A stretch of DNA of 64,000 nucleotides from Verrucomicrobiota bacterium. GTDB lineage: Bacteria; Verrucomicrobiota; Verrucomicrobiia; Limisphaerales; JACRJZ01. The notes under the pieces were generated by a model. The model was given only the letters and a program-made list of their open reading frames with translations, had not been told where the DNA came from and made no database searches. Where the stretch lies: positions 30,470-94,469 of the forward strand of contig JACRJZ010000073.1 in the NCBI GenBank assembly GCA_016219875.1, in the 5' to 3' direction. Position 1 is the stretch's first letter, and each line of letters starts with the position of its first letter. Below are positions 25,380-33,419 of this stretch, in pieces. Made by a program: the position numbers and the translations under genes.

Positions 25380-28300
25380 GCGGTGGCCTCCACCAGTTTG
25401 ATTTCGTCTTCGGTCAGGCCGTAGAGATCATAGACCAGCGCGTCGATTTGCTGGTCGGTGGCGGTGACGGCGTTCTGCAACGTCTGCCGCGTCGCCTCCG
25501 TCTGGGCCGCGCGCAGCTTCGGCGTCAGGGCCAGCATCTTGTCCACCAGCGCCACCAACCGGTCGTGGCGGGCGCGGTCGGCGGGCTTCTTCAAATCAGG
25601 CACAGCTACAGGAAGGCGCTTAACGTCACCAACAGACAACCGAGGGAATGCTTGGGCGACCAGCTTGTTTGAAACGTAAGGGTAAAGGAACGAAAGCAGC
25701 CGGGAGTTGAGGATGCCGAGCAGATATTTCATGGAGAACGTGGTTTTGTCCGAAGGGTTCACGTTCAAAATGGTCTTGTAGTGGCAATACGTTTCCTCGG
25801 CATAGGCCGCGAAGATCGAGCGGGGCTTGGGGCCGGAGATTTCTCGAATCAGGATTCGTGGACCTTCGAGCCAGTCCATCGTTCTGTAGTCGTGGAGCCA
25901 TGGCCCATACTTGATCCATTGGCCGCGCTCGCGGTTGATCTCGTAGCGCCCCACATCATTACCGGCGAGTTCTGGCAAATACTCTTTCCCTGCCTTGCGC
26001 TCAGAGTGAAACACGCGCTTCGCGATTTGCTCCTTGGTGTGCTTGGAACTGTTGTAAGCCTGACAGCCAAGAGATGCGCGGGCAATGGACTCCAAAGTCG
26101 GGAAGCCCGTAATGAGGCGTTGAACCAACTTGCCCTGCGGACCGGTCAGTCGCGTTTCAAAAATGCAACCCTCCGTCGCGCTCCAAGTCGCTTGCTTCAC
26201 GCGGTTCGCCGTCGTCTCCAAAATGGACTTCGCCGAGTTCGCTTCGCTGACTTTGCGGACGATAACTTCATGTTTCCCATCTGGCTTGCGCTTCTCCATG
26301 AAAAGCAGCGCAGTGAAAACATCCGCATCTTGGAAGACCAGTTGTTCAAAAACCACGACTTCGGAGATGGCAGTGTTCTCGGCGATATAGCGGCGCAGCC
26401 GATCCGTGAATTGAAGCGTCAGCCAAGTGTTCGGAACGATCATCCCGAAGCTTCCCTTCTCCCGAGCCAGAGAGATTCCCTTTTGAATGAACAGATGAAA
26501 GAGGTCTGCTTTGTATTGCGCGACCTCGTAGCGGCGCAGGTATTGGATCGATTGCGCGTCGAACATCTCTGGGCTGATCAAAACGTACGGCGGATTGCCA
26601 ACCACCGCATCAAACCCGCCCGCCTTCATGATGGCTGGGAATTGCACAGGCCAGTCGAAGGCGTGAACGCGCACGAGGTCTTCGGGCATCATCGAAAAGT
26701 CGGAGGCGATGAGCGAGTTGCCGCATTTGATGTTGTTCTCCAGCGCGGGCAGCAAAGCTTCGTTGCTGCCGAAGAGGTCGCGCTCGCGGGCCAGTGTGGC
26801 GCGGTTCTCGCCTTCCAGCATCTTGAGGTAGAGCGAGAGTTGCGTGACTTCCACGGCCTGCGGATCCAGGTCCACGCCGTAAATGGTTTCGCACAGGATG
26901 TGGCGTTTGGCCTTGGTGGTGAGGTGGACGGCGTTTTCCTCCACCCAGCACCAGTCGCGGTGTTTCTTGAGCCAGGCGGCGACGGAAGATTTTGCGGCCG
27001 GTGGCTCGCCGGACGGTGAAGCGGGCTGAAGCCCGCGCTCCGGCGCGAGGAGCGCGGCGTTCACGCCGCTTCCGCGTTCGTCGTTCGAGGCGCGTCGCAG
27101 GTCGTCGGTCAGCCATTGCTGGCAGTGCTCGCACACAACCTCGAAGGCGCGGATGAGGAAGCTGCCGGAGCCGCAGGCGGGATCGAGCAGGCGGAGCTTG
27201 AGCGCGTCCTCCGGCTTCCGCTCCGCGAGCAGCTTGCCCACGGTCTGGCCAACGATGTATTCGACGATGTAGCGCGGAGTGTAATAAACGCCGCCGGCTT
27301 TGCGGACCTCCGGCTTTTCCTCGATGGTCACGCCGCGTCCGTGCGGACGGACGATCTTGCCGAGGAAGCGCTCGTAAATGGTGCCGAGGATTTCGACCTG
27401 GATGTAGTTGAACAGGTAGGGCGATTCCTCGTCGCCGATCTCGTCCAGGAAACCGGCCAGCCAGTCGTCGCCTACGATAAGTTCCTCGCTGAAGTGGGGC
27501 TTGAAGAGGTTGCCGTTGAAGAACGGGATGTGCGAAGGCGGTCGGCGGTCCAGCGAACGGAAATGGCGGACGAGGGCGCGCCAGAGCGTGCCCTTGGGGG
27601 CGCGGAGTCCGCTGGCGCCGTGATAGGCTGGCGGCTCCTCGTGGAGTTCGAGCGGTTCCTGGCGGGCGCGGCGGGGGGCCTCGGGATCGGTGTTGTCGCG
27701 CCAGGAGCGGACCATGCGGTCGAGCGGATAGCCGGTGTCGATGTCACGGTCCTCGCAGATGCGGAGGAAGAGAATGCGGTCGAGGATGCGCTGGACGGCT
27801 TCGTTGAGCTGGGTGCCTTCGAGGAGGTCGGCGCGGTCATTGTGCTTGAGGAGATCGGAGGCGAGTTCGCGGCGGGCTTCGTCGAGGAGATTAAGGAACT
27901 CGGTGTCGAGGGCGCGGGAGCGGTCGGGCTTGATGAGCCAGCCCTGTTTGGCCTTGCCCTTGCCGGTGGGCCGCTTGGGCGGGGACTCGATGAGTTCGTC
28001 AATGCTGCCGGCAGCGACGCGTTCGCGGGCGAGGAGGTTCCAGAGTTCCTGCGCGACGAGCGGGTATTGGCGGAAATGGTAGGTCTTCCAAAGGCCCACG
28101 TCCGGCTCGTCCTTGTACGGCTTGCCGCCGACGATGAAGATTTTCATTTCCTCAAAGTCGGTGAGGACAGCGAGGGCCAGGCCCTTGTTCCAAGCGTAAC
28201 GTTTGGCCTGGAAGGCGTACTTCGCGTGCAACTCCTCGGCGGGCTTCTTGGCTTCGCAAATGAAGCGGTCGGTGGGATGGGTGCGGAAGAGATAGTCGGC

Positions 28301-28543
28301 GCGTTTCTGGCGTCCGCCAATCTGGGTGCGGCTTTCGATCTCCACTTCGCGGTGCTGCGGGATGAGGCCGGCTTTGTTTTCCATGTCCCAACCGAGGGCG
28401 CGGAAGAAAGGATTGAGGAATTCCTGGCGGAGGCTGGCTTCGTCGTAGGCCGCGCTTTTGTAGGCGCCGAGGTTCTTGCCGAAGGTTTCGACAAGGCGGT
28501 TCAATTCGACCTCAAACGACTCGAATGTGGCGGCTGCGGACAT
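25376..28543 (-). CDS. Single-chain restriction-modification enzyme (type IIG, Eco57I-like)
   Basis: A 1055-aa protein combining nuclease and methyltransferase. The N-terminal 180 residues resemble HsdR-N/PD-(D/E)XK nucleases (RADYLF ... FICEAKKP). The adenine-methylase core has motif I DPACGSGSF near residue 452, YGVDLDPQAVEVTQLSL, and motif IV NPPYV near residue 648. The C-terminal third is a TaqI/Eco57I-type target recognition region. Between motif I and the YGVDLDP block, about 30 residues (RGSGVNAALLAPERGLQPA) come from a palindromic repeat inserted in frame. It heads a leftward operon of about six genes. Activity despite the insertion is uncertain. Confidence 0.9.
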   Translation of the reverse strand: MSAAATFESFEVELNRLVETFGKNLGAYKSAAYDEASLRQEFLNPFFRALGWDMENKAGLIPQHREVEIESRTQIGGRQKRADYLFRTHPTDRFICEAKKPAEELHAKYAFQAKRYAWNKGLALAVLTDFEEMKIFIVGGKPYKDEPDVGLWKTYHFRQYPLVAQELWNLLARERVAAGSIDELIESPPKRPTGKGKAKQGWLIKPDRSRALDTEFLNLLDEARRELASDLLKHNDRADLLEGTQLNEAVQRILDRILFLRICEDRDIDTGYPLDRMVRSWRDNTDPEAPRRARQEPLELHEEPPAYHGASGLRAPKGTLWRALVRHFRSLDRRPPSHIPFFNGNLFKPHFSEELIVGDDWLAGFLDEIGDEESPYLFNYIQVEILGTIYERFLGKIVRPHGRGVTIEEKPEVRKAGGVYYTPRYIVEYIVGQTVGKLLAERKPEDALKLRLLDPACGSGSFLIRAFEVVCEHCQQWLTDDLRRASNDERGSGVNAALLAPERGLQPASPSGEPPAAKSSVAAWLKKHRDWCWVEENAVHLTTKAKRHILCETIYGVDLDPQAVEVTQLSLYLKMLEGENRATLARERDLFGSNEALLPALENNIKCGNSLIASDFSMMPEDLVRVHAFDWPVQFPAIMKAGGFDAVVGNPPYVLISPEMFDAQSIQYLRRYEVAQYKADLFHLFIQKGISLAREKGSFGMIVPNTWLTLQFTDRLRRYIAENTAISEVVVFEQLVFQDADVFTALLFMEKRKPDGKHEVIVRKVSEANSAKSILETTANRVKQATWSATEGCIFETRLTGPQGKLVQRLITGFPTLESIARASLGCQAYNSSKHTKEQIAKRVFHSERKAGKEYLPELAGNDVGRYEINRERGQWIKYGPWLHDYRTMDWLEGPRILIREISGPKPRSIFAAYAEETYCHYKTILNVNPSDKTTFSMKYLLGILNSRLLSFLYPYVSNKLVAQAFPRLSVGDVKRLPVAVPDLKKPADRARHDRLVALVDKMLALTPKLRAAQTEATRQTLQNAVTATDQQIDALVYDLYGLTEDEIKLVEATA
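27018..27074. repeat. Palindromic repeat inserted in frame in the restriction-modification gene
   Basis: GAAGCGGGCTGAAGCCCGCGCTCC and the nearby GGAGCGCGGCGTTCACGCCG CTTC arm form hairpins of the same family as 25259-25362. The insertion keeps the reading frame and adds about 25-30 residues to the methyltransferase domain. Confidence 0.8.
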
Positions 28544-28621
28544 GGCTGGAGGTTTCTACGCCGGGGGAAGAAGCCTGACAAGCGCAAGGAGGAGAACGCC
28601 GACTTGCTCCATTGAAGGTTG

Positions 28622-28656
28622 CGCCTCCTCACGTCGGCTGCCACAGGGTTTTGAAA
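28622..28656. repeat. Single arm of the GTAGCAGCCGACGTGAGGAG family
   Basis: GCCTCCTCACGTCGGCTGCC followed by ACAGGGTTTTGAAATTGCC is one arm of the dispersed palindrome, in the gap between the divergent restriction-modification and lutA genes. The rest of that gap (28544-28754) shows nothing recognisable. Confidence 0.8.
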
Positions 28657-28754
28657 TTGCCCCTCCAGATCAAAGATTGGAGGTCGAGGCCCGCGGCGCC
28701 TCCTCTTCAGGATGGACGCTGCCCGCCCGGCTCTCTACTCTGCCGCCGTCGCGT

Positions 28755-29468
28755 ATGACTGTGACGTTGTTCATTCCATGCTTTGTCGATCTGCTCTATC
28801 CGCAGGTCGGCATCGCGATGGTGAAGATTCTGGAAAAGCTCGGACACAAGGTCGAGTGCCCGGACAGCCCCGCCTGCTGCGGTCAACCGGCCTTCAACAC
28901 GGGCTACTGGGACGAGAGTCGCGACGTGGCGGTGAAGCTCTTGGAGCAACTGAAGGACGCGGAGGTCGTCGTCATCGCCAGCGGCTCGTGCGGGGCGATG
29001 ATGAAGGTGTTTTACCCGGACCTGTTTGCCGGCACGCCGCACCATGCGCTGGCGCGGCAGGTGTCCGGCAGGTGCTTCGAGTTCTCCCAATTCCTCGTGG
29101 ACCAACTCGGCGTGACCGATCTCGGCGCGCAGTTCCCGCATCGCGTCACGTTCCATGACGGCTGCCACAGCTTGCGCGAAATGCGCATTCACGCCGCGCC
29201 GCGCCGGCTCATGCAGCGCGTGCAAGGGCTGGAGTTAATCGAGATGAAGCAGACCGTGTGTTGCGGCTTTGGTGGCACGTTCTCGGCGAAGTTCCCGATG
29301 ATCTCCACGGCGATGGGTGAAGTGAAATGCGGCTTGGCGCTCGACACGAGCGCGGAATACGTCGTGTCGTGCGACTCGAGTTGCTTGATGCACATCCAGG
29401 GGCTGATCGACCGGCAGAAGAAGCCCCTCAAGACCATCCATCTGGCCGAGATTCTTGCGCAGTCATGA
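28755..29468 (+). CDS. lutA: L-lactate utilisation protein LutA ((Fe-S)-binding)
   Basis: The ATG at 28755 begins TVTLFIPCFVDLLYPQVG, the LutA/YkgE start; upstream sequence in frame belongs to repeats. The 237-aa protein has two CCG domains (SPACCGQPAFNTG and TVCCGFGGTFSAKFP) that bind a redox cofactor or Fe-S centre. It is one of three subunits of the LutABC L-lactate dehydrogenase complex, which oxidises lactate to pyruvate. Its stop overlaps the lutB start by ATGA (29465-29468), which marks an operon. Confidence 0.92.
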   Translation: MTVTLFIPCFVDLLYPQVGIAMVKILEKLGHKVECPDSPACCGQPAFNTGYWDESRDVAVKLLEQLKDAEVVVIASGSCGAMMKVFYPDLFAGTPHHALARQVSGRCFEFSQFLVDQLGVTDLGAQFPHRVTFHDGCHSLREMRIHAAPRRLMQRVQGLELIEMKQTVCCGFGGTFSAKFPMISTAMGEVKCGLALDTSAEYVVSCDSSCLMHIQGLIDRQKKPLKTIHLAEILAQS

Positions 29469-30862
29469 GCACCGCCGCTGTTGCATTCAAGAAGGACGCG
29501 GTGCGCCTCAGCGCCGATCTCCGCCACCGTGCTCTCATCCAAGGCGCGCTCAGCAAATACGAGCTCAAGCGCGACGAAAAGCAGGCGCTCTTCCAGGACT
29601 GGCAGGGCGCGCGCCAACTCGCCGCCGAAACCAAGTGGGAAGCCGTCAACCATCTCGACACATATCTCGACCAGTTCGTGCGCGGCCTGGAAGCGCGCGG
29701 CACGAAGGTTCACTGGGCCAGTACCGCCCAGCAAGCCCGTGACATCATGGTCGGCATCTGCCGCGAGAAGAGCGCCCGCTCTATCGTGAAGTCCAAAGCG
29801 ATGACGGCGGAGGAAATCCATCTGAACGAGGCGCTGGAGCACGCCGGCTTTGATGTTGTGGAGTCCGATCTCGGTGAATTCATCGTCCAACTGCGCGAGG
29901 AAGCGCCCTACCACATCGTTTTTCCAGCGATGCACCTGACGCGCGGCGAGATCAAGGACGTCTTCGAGCGCAAGCTCCACGACGCGCCTTCTGACAGCCC
30001 GGAGGAACTCACGATGGTCGCCCGCCGCGTGCTGCGGCAGAAATACGTTCAGGCCGACGTGGGCATCACCGGCGCGAACTTCGCTGTGGCCGAGACGGGG
30101 ATGGTTTCCGTCACCGAGAACGAAGGCAACGCCCGCCTGACCGCCGCGTTGCCCAAGACGATGATCACGCTGCTCGGCATCGAAAAGATAGTGCCGCGCC
30201 TGGAAGACCTGGCGCTTTTCCTGCCGATGCTCGCGACCGTGGGCGCCGGCCAACTCATCAGCGGCTACAACACCATGTACGGCGGCCCCCGCCAGCCCGG
30301 CGAGGCGGACGGGCCGGAGGAATTCCACGTCGTGTTGCTCGACAACAACCGCACGGCGATCTTGGCCGACGCCGAGCAGCGTGATTCACTGCACTGCATC
30401 CGCTGCGGCGCGTGCCTGAACGTTTGTCCGATCTACCGCAACGTGGGCGGCCACACCTACGGCACGACCTACCCTGGCCCGATTGGCAGCGTCATCACTC
30501 CGAATCTGCGCGGTTTGCAGGAGTGGAAGCATCTCTCGTATTCCTCGTCGCTCTGCGGGGCTTGCACCGAGGCGTGCCCGGTGAAGATCGACCTCGCGCA
30601 TCATCTGCTCCAGAACCGCCGCAACGCCTCGCGCCAGAAACCAAGTTTCCTCCAGCGAATGGCGTTCAAGCTGTTCGCGCCCCTCGCGACGAAGCCGTGG
30701 TTGTGGTCGCTGCTCGTCACGAAGGGCGGGCGCTTCGGTCAAATCTTCCACGGTCTGGTGAAGGGCACGCGGCTTGATCCGGCTTACGTCTGGACCAAGA
30801 CGCGCGACCTACCGCCGATCGCCCGGCAGAGCTTCAAGGAATGGTGGAAGGAGCGGAAGTGA
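29465..30862 (+). CDS. lutB: L-lactate utilisation iron-sulfur protein LutB
   Basis: A 465-aa protein starting at the ATG overlapping the lutA stop. The N-terminal two thirds is the LUD domain (SIVKSKAMTAEEIHLNEALE, GITGANFAVAETGMV). The C-terminal part carries two 4Fe-4S clusters, CIRCGACLNVCP and CGACTEACPVKI. LutB is the electron-transferring subunit of the lactate oxidation complex. Length and domain order are normal. LutC follows 13 bases later. Confidence 0.94.
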   Translation: MSTAAVAFKKDAVRLSADLRHRALIQGALSKYELKRDEKQALFQDWQGARQLAAETKWEAVNHLDTYLDQFVRGLEARGTKVHWASTAQQARDIMVGICREKSARSIVKSKAMTAEEIHLNEALEHAGFDVVESDLGEFIVQLREEAPYHIVFPAMHLTRGEIKDVFERKLHDAPSDSPEELTMVARRVLRQKYVQADVGITGANFAVAETGMVSVTENEGNARLTAALPKTMITLLGIEKIVPRLEDLALFLPMLATVGAGQLISGYNTMYGGPRQPGEADGPEEFHVVLLDNNRTAILADAEQRDSLHCIRCGACLNVCPIYRNVGGHTYGTTYPGPIGSVITPNLRGLQEWKHLSYSSSLCGACTEACPVKIDLAHHLLQNRRNASRQKPSFLQRMAFKLFAPLATKPWLWSLLVTKGGRFGQIFHGLVKGTRLDPAYVWTKTRDLPPIARQSFKEWWKERK

Positions 30863-30875
30863 AGGCAGAAAGAGC

Positions 30876-31562
30876 ATGAGCGAGCGTGAGAACATTTTAG
30901 CGCGAGTCAAAGAAGCCCTGACAGTGGCGGCCCCGTTGCCTGGCTCACACCACGGCGCGCACGCCGAGCCTGCCAGCTTGCCCACGCAGGAAGATCATCG
31001 GCGCGTGCTGCCGTTGGTCGGCGAATCCTTCGAGGAGCGCGTGGCGCTGTTTGCGAAGAACTCGGACGAACTCCGCTCCGACTTCAAGTTGCTCATTGAC
31101 CAGTCGGAGCTTGTTGCCGCATTGAATAAGCTGAGAGCCGCCGAAGGTTGGACCCGCGTGGCCAGCCACAAAGGCTCTCTAACCGATGCCGCCTGCCAGG
31201 CGCTCGGCTTGCCGGTGCTGCTCACGGACGCCGGGTTCGACAAAACCGAGCTGGAGAAATGCCCGGTTGGGATTTCCGAGTGTGACGCGCTCGTAGCCCA
31301 GACTGGCAGCGTGCTGGTGACGAGCCGGAGCGCCGGCGGACGCGCGCTGTCCGTCCTCCCGCCGCATCACGTCGTGCTGGCGCGGCGTGGGCAACTTGTC
31401 CCCGGCCTGCCGGAAGCCTTCGCGCTGGTGAAGCAGAAATACGGCGCGGACTATCCGAGCATGATCTCCTTCATCACCGGCCCCAGCCGCACCGGCGACA
31501 TCGAGCGCATCCTCGTGCTGGGCGCGCACGGGCCGAAGAAGCTGACGATCCTCTGTTTCTGA
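30876..31562 (+). CDS. lutC: L-lactate utilisation protein LutC
   Basis: A 228-aa LUD-domain protein starting at the ATG at 30876 (MSERENILARVKEAL). Conserved blocks are SECDALVAQTGSVLVTS, LPPHHVVLA and SFITGPSRTGDIERILVLGAHGP, the standard LutC ending. It completes lutABC, in usual gene order. Together the three genes predict growth on L-lactate by a flavin-independent route. No regulator of the LutR type is seen next to it. Confidence 0.94.
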   Translation: MSERENILARVKEALTVAAPLPGSHHGAHAEPASLPTQEDHRRVLPLVGESFEERVALFAKNSDELRSDFKLLIDQSELVAALNKLRAAEGWTRVASHKGSLTDAACQALGLPVLLTDAGFDKTELEKCPVGISECDALVAQTGSVLVTSRSAGGRALSVLPPHHVVLARRGQLVPGLPEAFALVKQKYGADYPSMISFITGPSRTGDIERILVLGAHGPKKLTILCF

Positions 31563-31577
31563 CGCCGGGCGAACTTC

Positions 31578-32435
31578 ATGCGCGAGCCTCTCGCCATTTG
31601 CACGGTCCTCATCATCGCCGTCACGGTGGCCAGTTCCTTTCAAGGCTTCCGCAGCCCGGCGTTTCTGGAGCGGTTCATTTTCAATCCGGCGGCCATCCTG
31701 CGGGACAAGGAATACTTCCGCCTCGTCACGAGCGCCTTTCTACATGCGGACTGGCAGCACTTGGGGTTCAACGCCCTCAGCCTTTACCTGTTTGGGCGCC
31801 ACCTCGAAATGTTCTTCGGGTTTTGGACGCTGTTGCAGATTTACTTCGGCGCGATTCTGGGCGGCGGCCTGCTCTCGCTCTTCCTGCACCGGCATCACGA
31901 ATATCGCGCGCTGGGCGCCTCCGGCGGCGTGTGTGGGGTCATCTTCGCCTCGATCTTCCTGCTGCCCGGCGGCAGCCTCTTCGTGTTCCCCGTGCCATTC
32001 CCCATTCCGTCGTGGCTCTACGCCATCGTGTTCATCGTGGCGTCGTTTGTCGGCCTGCGGCGGCAGCGCGACAACATTGGTCACGACGCGCATCTCGGCG
32101 GCGCAATCATCGGGCTGCTGATCGCCACGGCGCTGTATCCGTCGATCGTCCCGGCGAACCTCTCGTTGTATCTCGCGGTCATGGGCCTGACGGCGGGGCT
32201 GTTTGCCTACCTGTGGATCAATCCGCTTTGGCTTCCGGCGGCGAACCCGCTCAAGCCGCTGTCCGAGTGGGTGGGTGAAACCAAGGATCAACTGGAGCGC
32301 GACCGCCAACTTCTGGAAGACCAGGAGATGGACCGGCTGCTCGAGAAAATTTCGAGGGCCGGCATGGACAGCCTGAACGCCGCCGAGCGGAAGCGGCTCG
32401 AAGCGATTTCGAAAAGGAAACGGACTCGGACCTGA
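31578..32435 (+). CDS. Rhomboid family intramembrane serine protease
   Basis: A 285-aa protein with about six membrane segments. The rhomboid hallmarks are present: TSAFLHADWQHLGFNALSL, catalytic Ser in ALGASGGVCG (about residue 115), and catalytic His in HDAHLGGA (about residue 170). The C-terminal 60 residues are soluble and helical and end in a basic tail, as often seen in Verrucomicrobia and Bacteroidetes rhomboids. It would cleave substrates within the inner membrane. It lies 15 bases after lutC and may be co-transcribed with it. Confidence 0.9.
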   Translation: MREPLAICTVLIIAVTVASSFQGFRSPAFLERFIFNPAAILRDKEYFRLVTSAFLHADWQHLGFNALSLYLFGRHLEMFFGFWTLLQIYFGAILGGGLLSLFLHRHHEYRALGASGGVCGVIFASIFLLPGGSLFVFPVPFPIPSWLYAIVFIVASFVGLRRQRDNIGHDAHLGGAIIGLLIATALYPSIVPANLSLYLAVMGLTAGLFAYLWINPLWLPAANPLKPLSEWVGETKDQLERDRQLLEDQEMDRLLEKISRAGMDSLNAAERKRLEAISKRKRTRT

Positions 32436-32615
32436 CCTGGCCCCGAGCTTCGTTGCCCTCGTTTGCCGGTTGGGAGGATCACCGGTATCTTGTCCCGCTT
32501 TGGCCGCTCAGCATCGCGGCCTCAGTCGAGACTGATATGAGACGACGAACATGGCTCAAGCTGTCCGCCGTCCTGTGCATCGCCGAACCAACCAACCGAA
32601 CCGAAAGGACTCATC

Positions 32616-33416
32616 ATGAAACCAACACTCCTGCTCACCGGCACCCTGTTCGTCGCAGCGCTCGCCACGCCGGCGCAAGACTGGGCCTTGGCCCGGCTCG
32701 AAAAATCTCCGCGTCACCTGGAGTGGGTGAAGGTCAAGCAGGGCACGCGGGAAGTTAGTTGCTTCATCGCCTTTCCCGAAGTGAAGGAGAAGGCCACCGC
32801 CGTGGTGGTGATCCACGAAATCTTCGGCCTCACCGATTGGGTGCGCGGCGTGGCGGACCAACTGGCGGAGGCGGGCTACATCGCCATTGCGCCCGACCTG
32901 CTTTCTGGCGCGGCTCCCAACGGTGGCGGCACCAAGGAACTGGGCGGCGGCGACGCCGTGCGTCGGGCGATTTCCTCGCTCCCGGCCGACCAGATCACCG
33001 CCGACCTCAACGCCGTTGTTGAGCACGTCGGGAATCTCCCGGCTGCCAACGGCAAAGTGGCCGTCGGCGGTTTCTGCTGGGGCGGCAGCCAGACGTTTCG
33101 CTTCGCCACGAACAACAAGAACGTCAAGGCGGCGTTCGCCTTTTACGGTTCGGGGCCGGACAAGGAAGAGGACATCGCCCGCATCAGTTGCCCGGTCTTT
33201 GGATTCTACGGTGGCAACGACGCGCGTGTGAACGCGACGATCCCCAAGTCCACTGAGTTGATGAAGAAGGCCGGCAAAACCTACGAGCCGGTGACCTACG
33301 ACGGCGCGGGCCACGGCTTCATGCGGGCCGGCGAAGCGCCTGATGCCAATGAAGCGAACAAGAAAGCCCGCGACCAAGCCTGGCAGCGGTGGAAGACGTT
33401 GCTGAAGGCGCTGTAG
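32616..33416 (+). CDS. Exported dienelactone hydrolase family protein
   Basis: A 266-aa alpha/beta hydrolase with a short signal peptide (LLLTGTLFVAALATPAQ). The Cys-Asp-His triad of dienelactone hydrolases can be read: nucleophile in GGFCWGGS, acid in GGNDARV and His in GAGHGFMR. The VVIHEIFGL oxyanion region is also typical. An AGGA-like ribosome site precedes the ATG. The physiological ester is unknown. The 180 bases upstream (32436-32615) hold no other recognisable gene. Confidence 0.88.
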   Translation: MKPTLLLTGTLFVAALATPAQDWALARLEKSPRHLEWVKVKQGTREVSCFIAFPEVKEKATAVVVIHEIFGLTDWVRGVADQLAEAGYIAIAPDLLSGAAPNGGGTKELGGGDAVRRAISSLPADQITADLNAVVEHVGNLPAANGKVAVGGFCWGGSQTFRFATNNKNVKAAFAFYGSGPDKEEDIARISCPVFGFYGGNDARVNATIPKSTELMKKAGKTYEPVTYDGAGHGFMRAGEAPDANEANKKARDQAWQRWKTLLKAL

Positions 33417-33419
33417 TCT

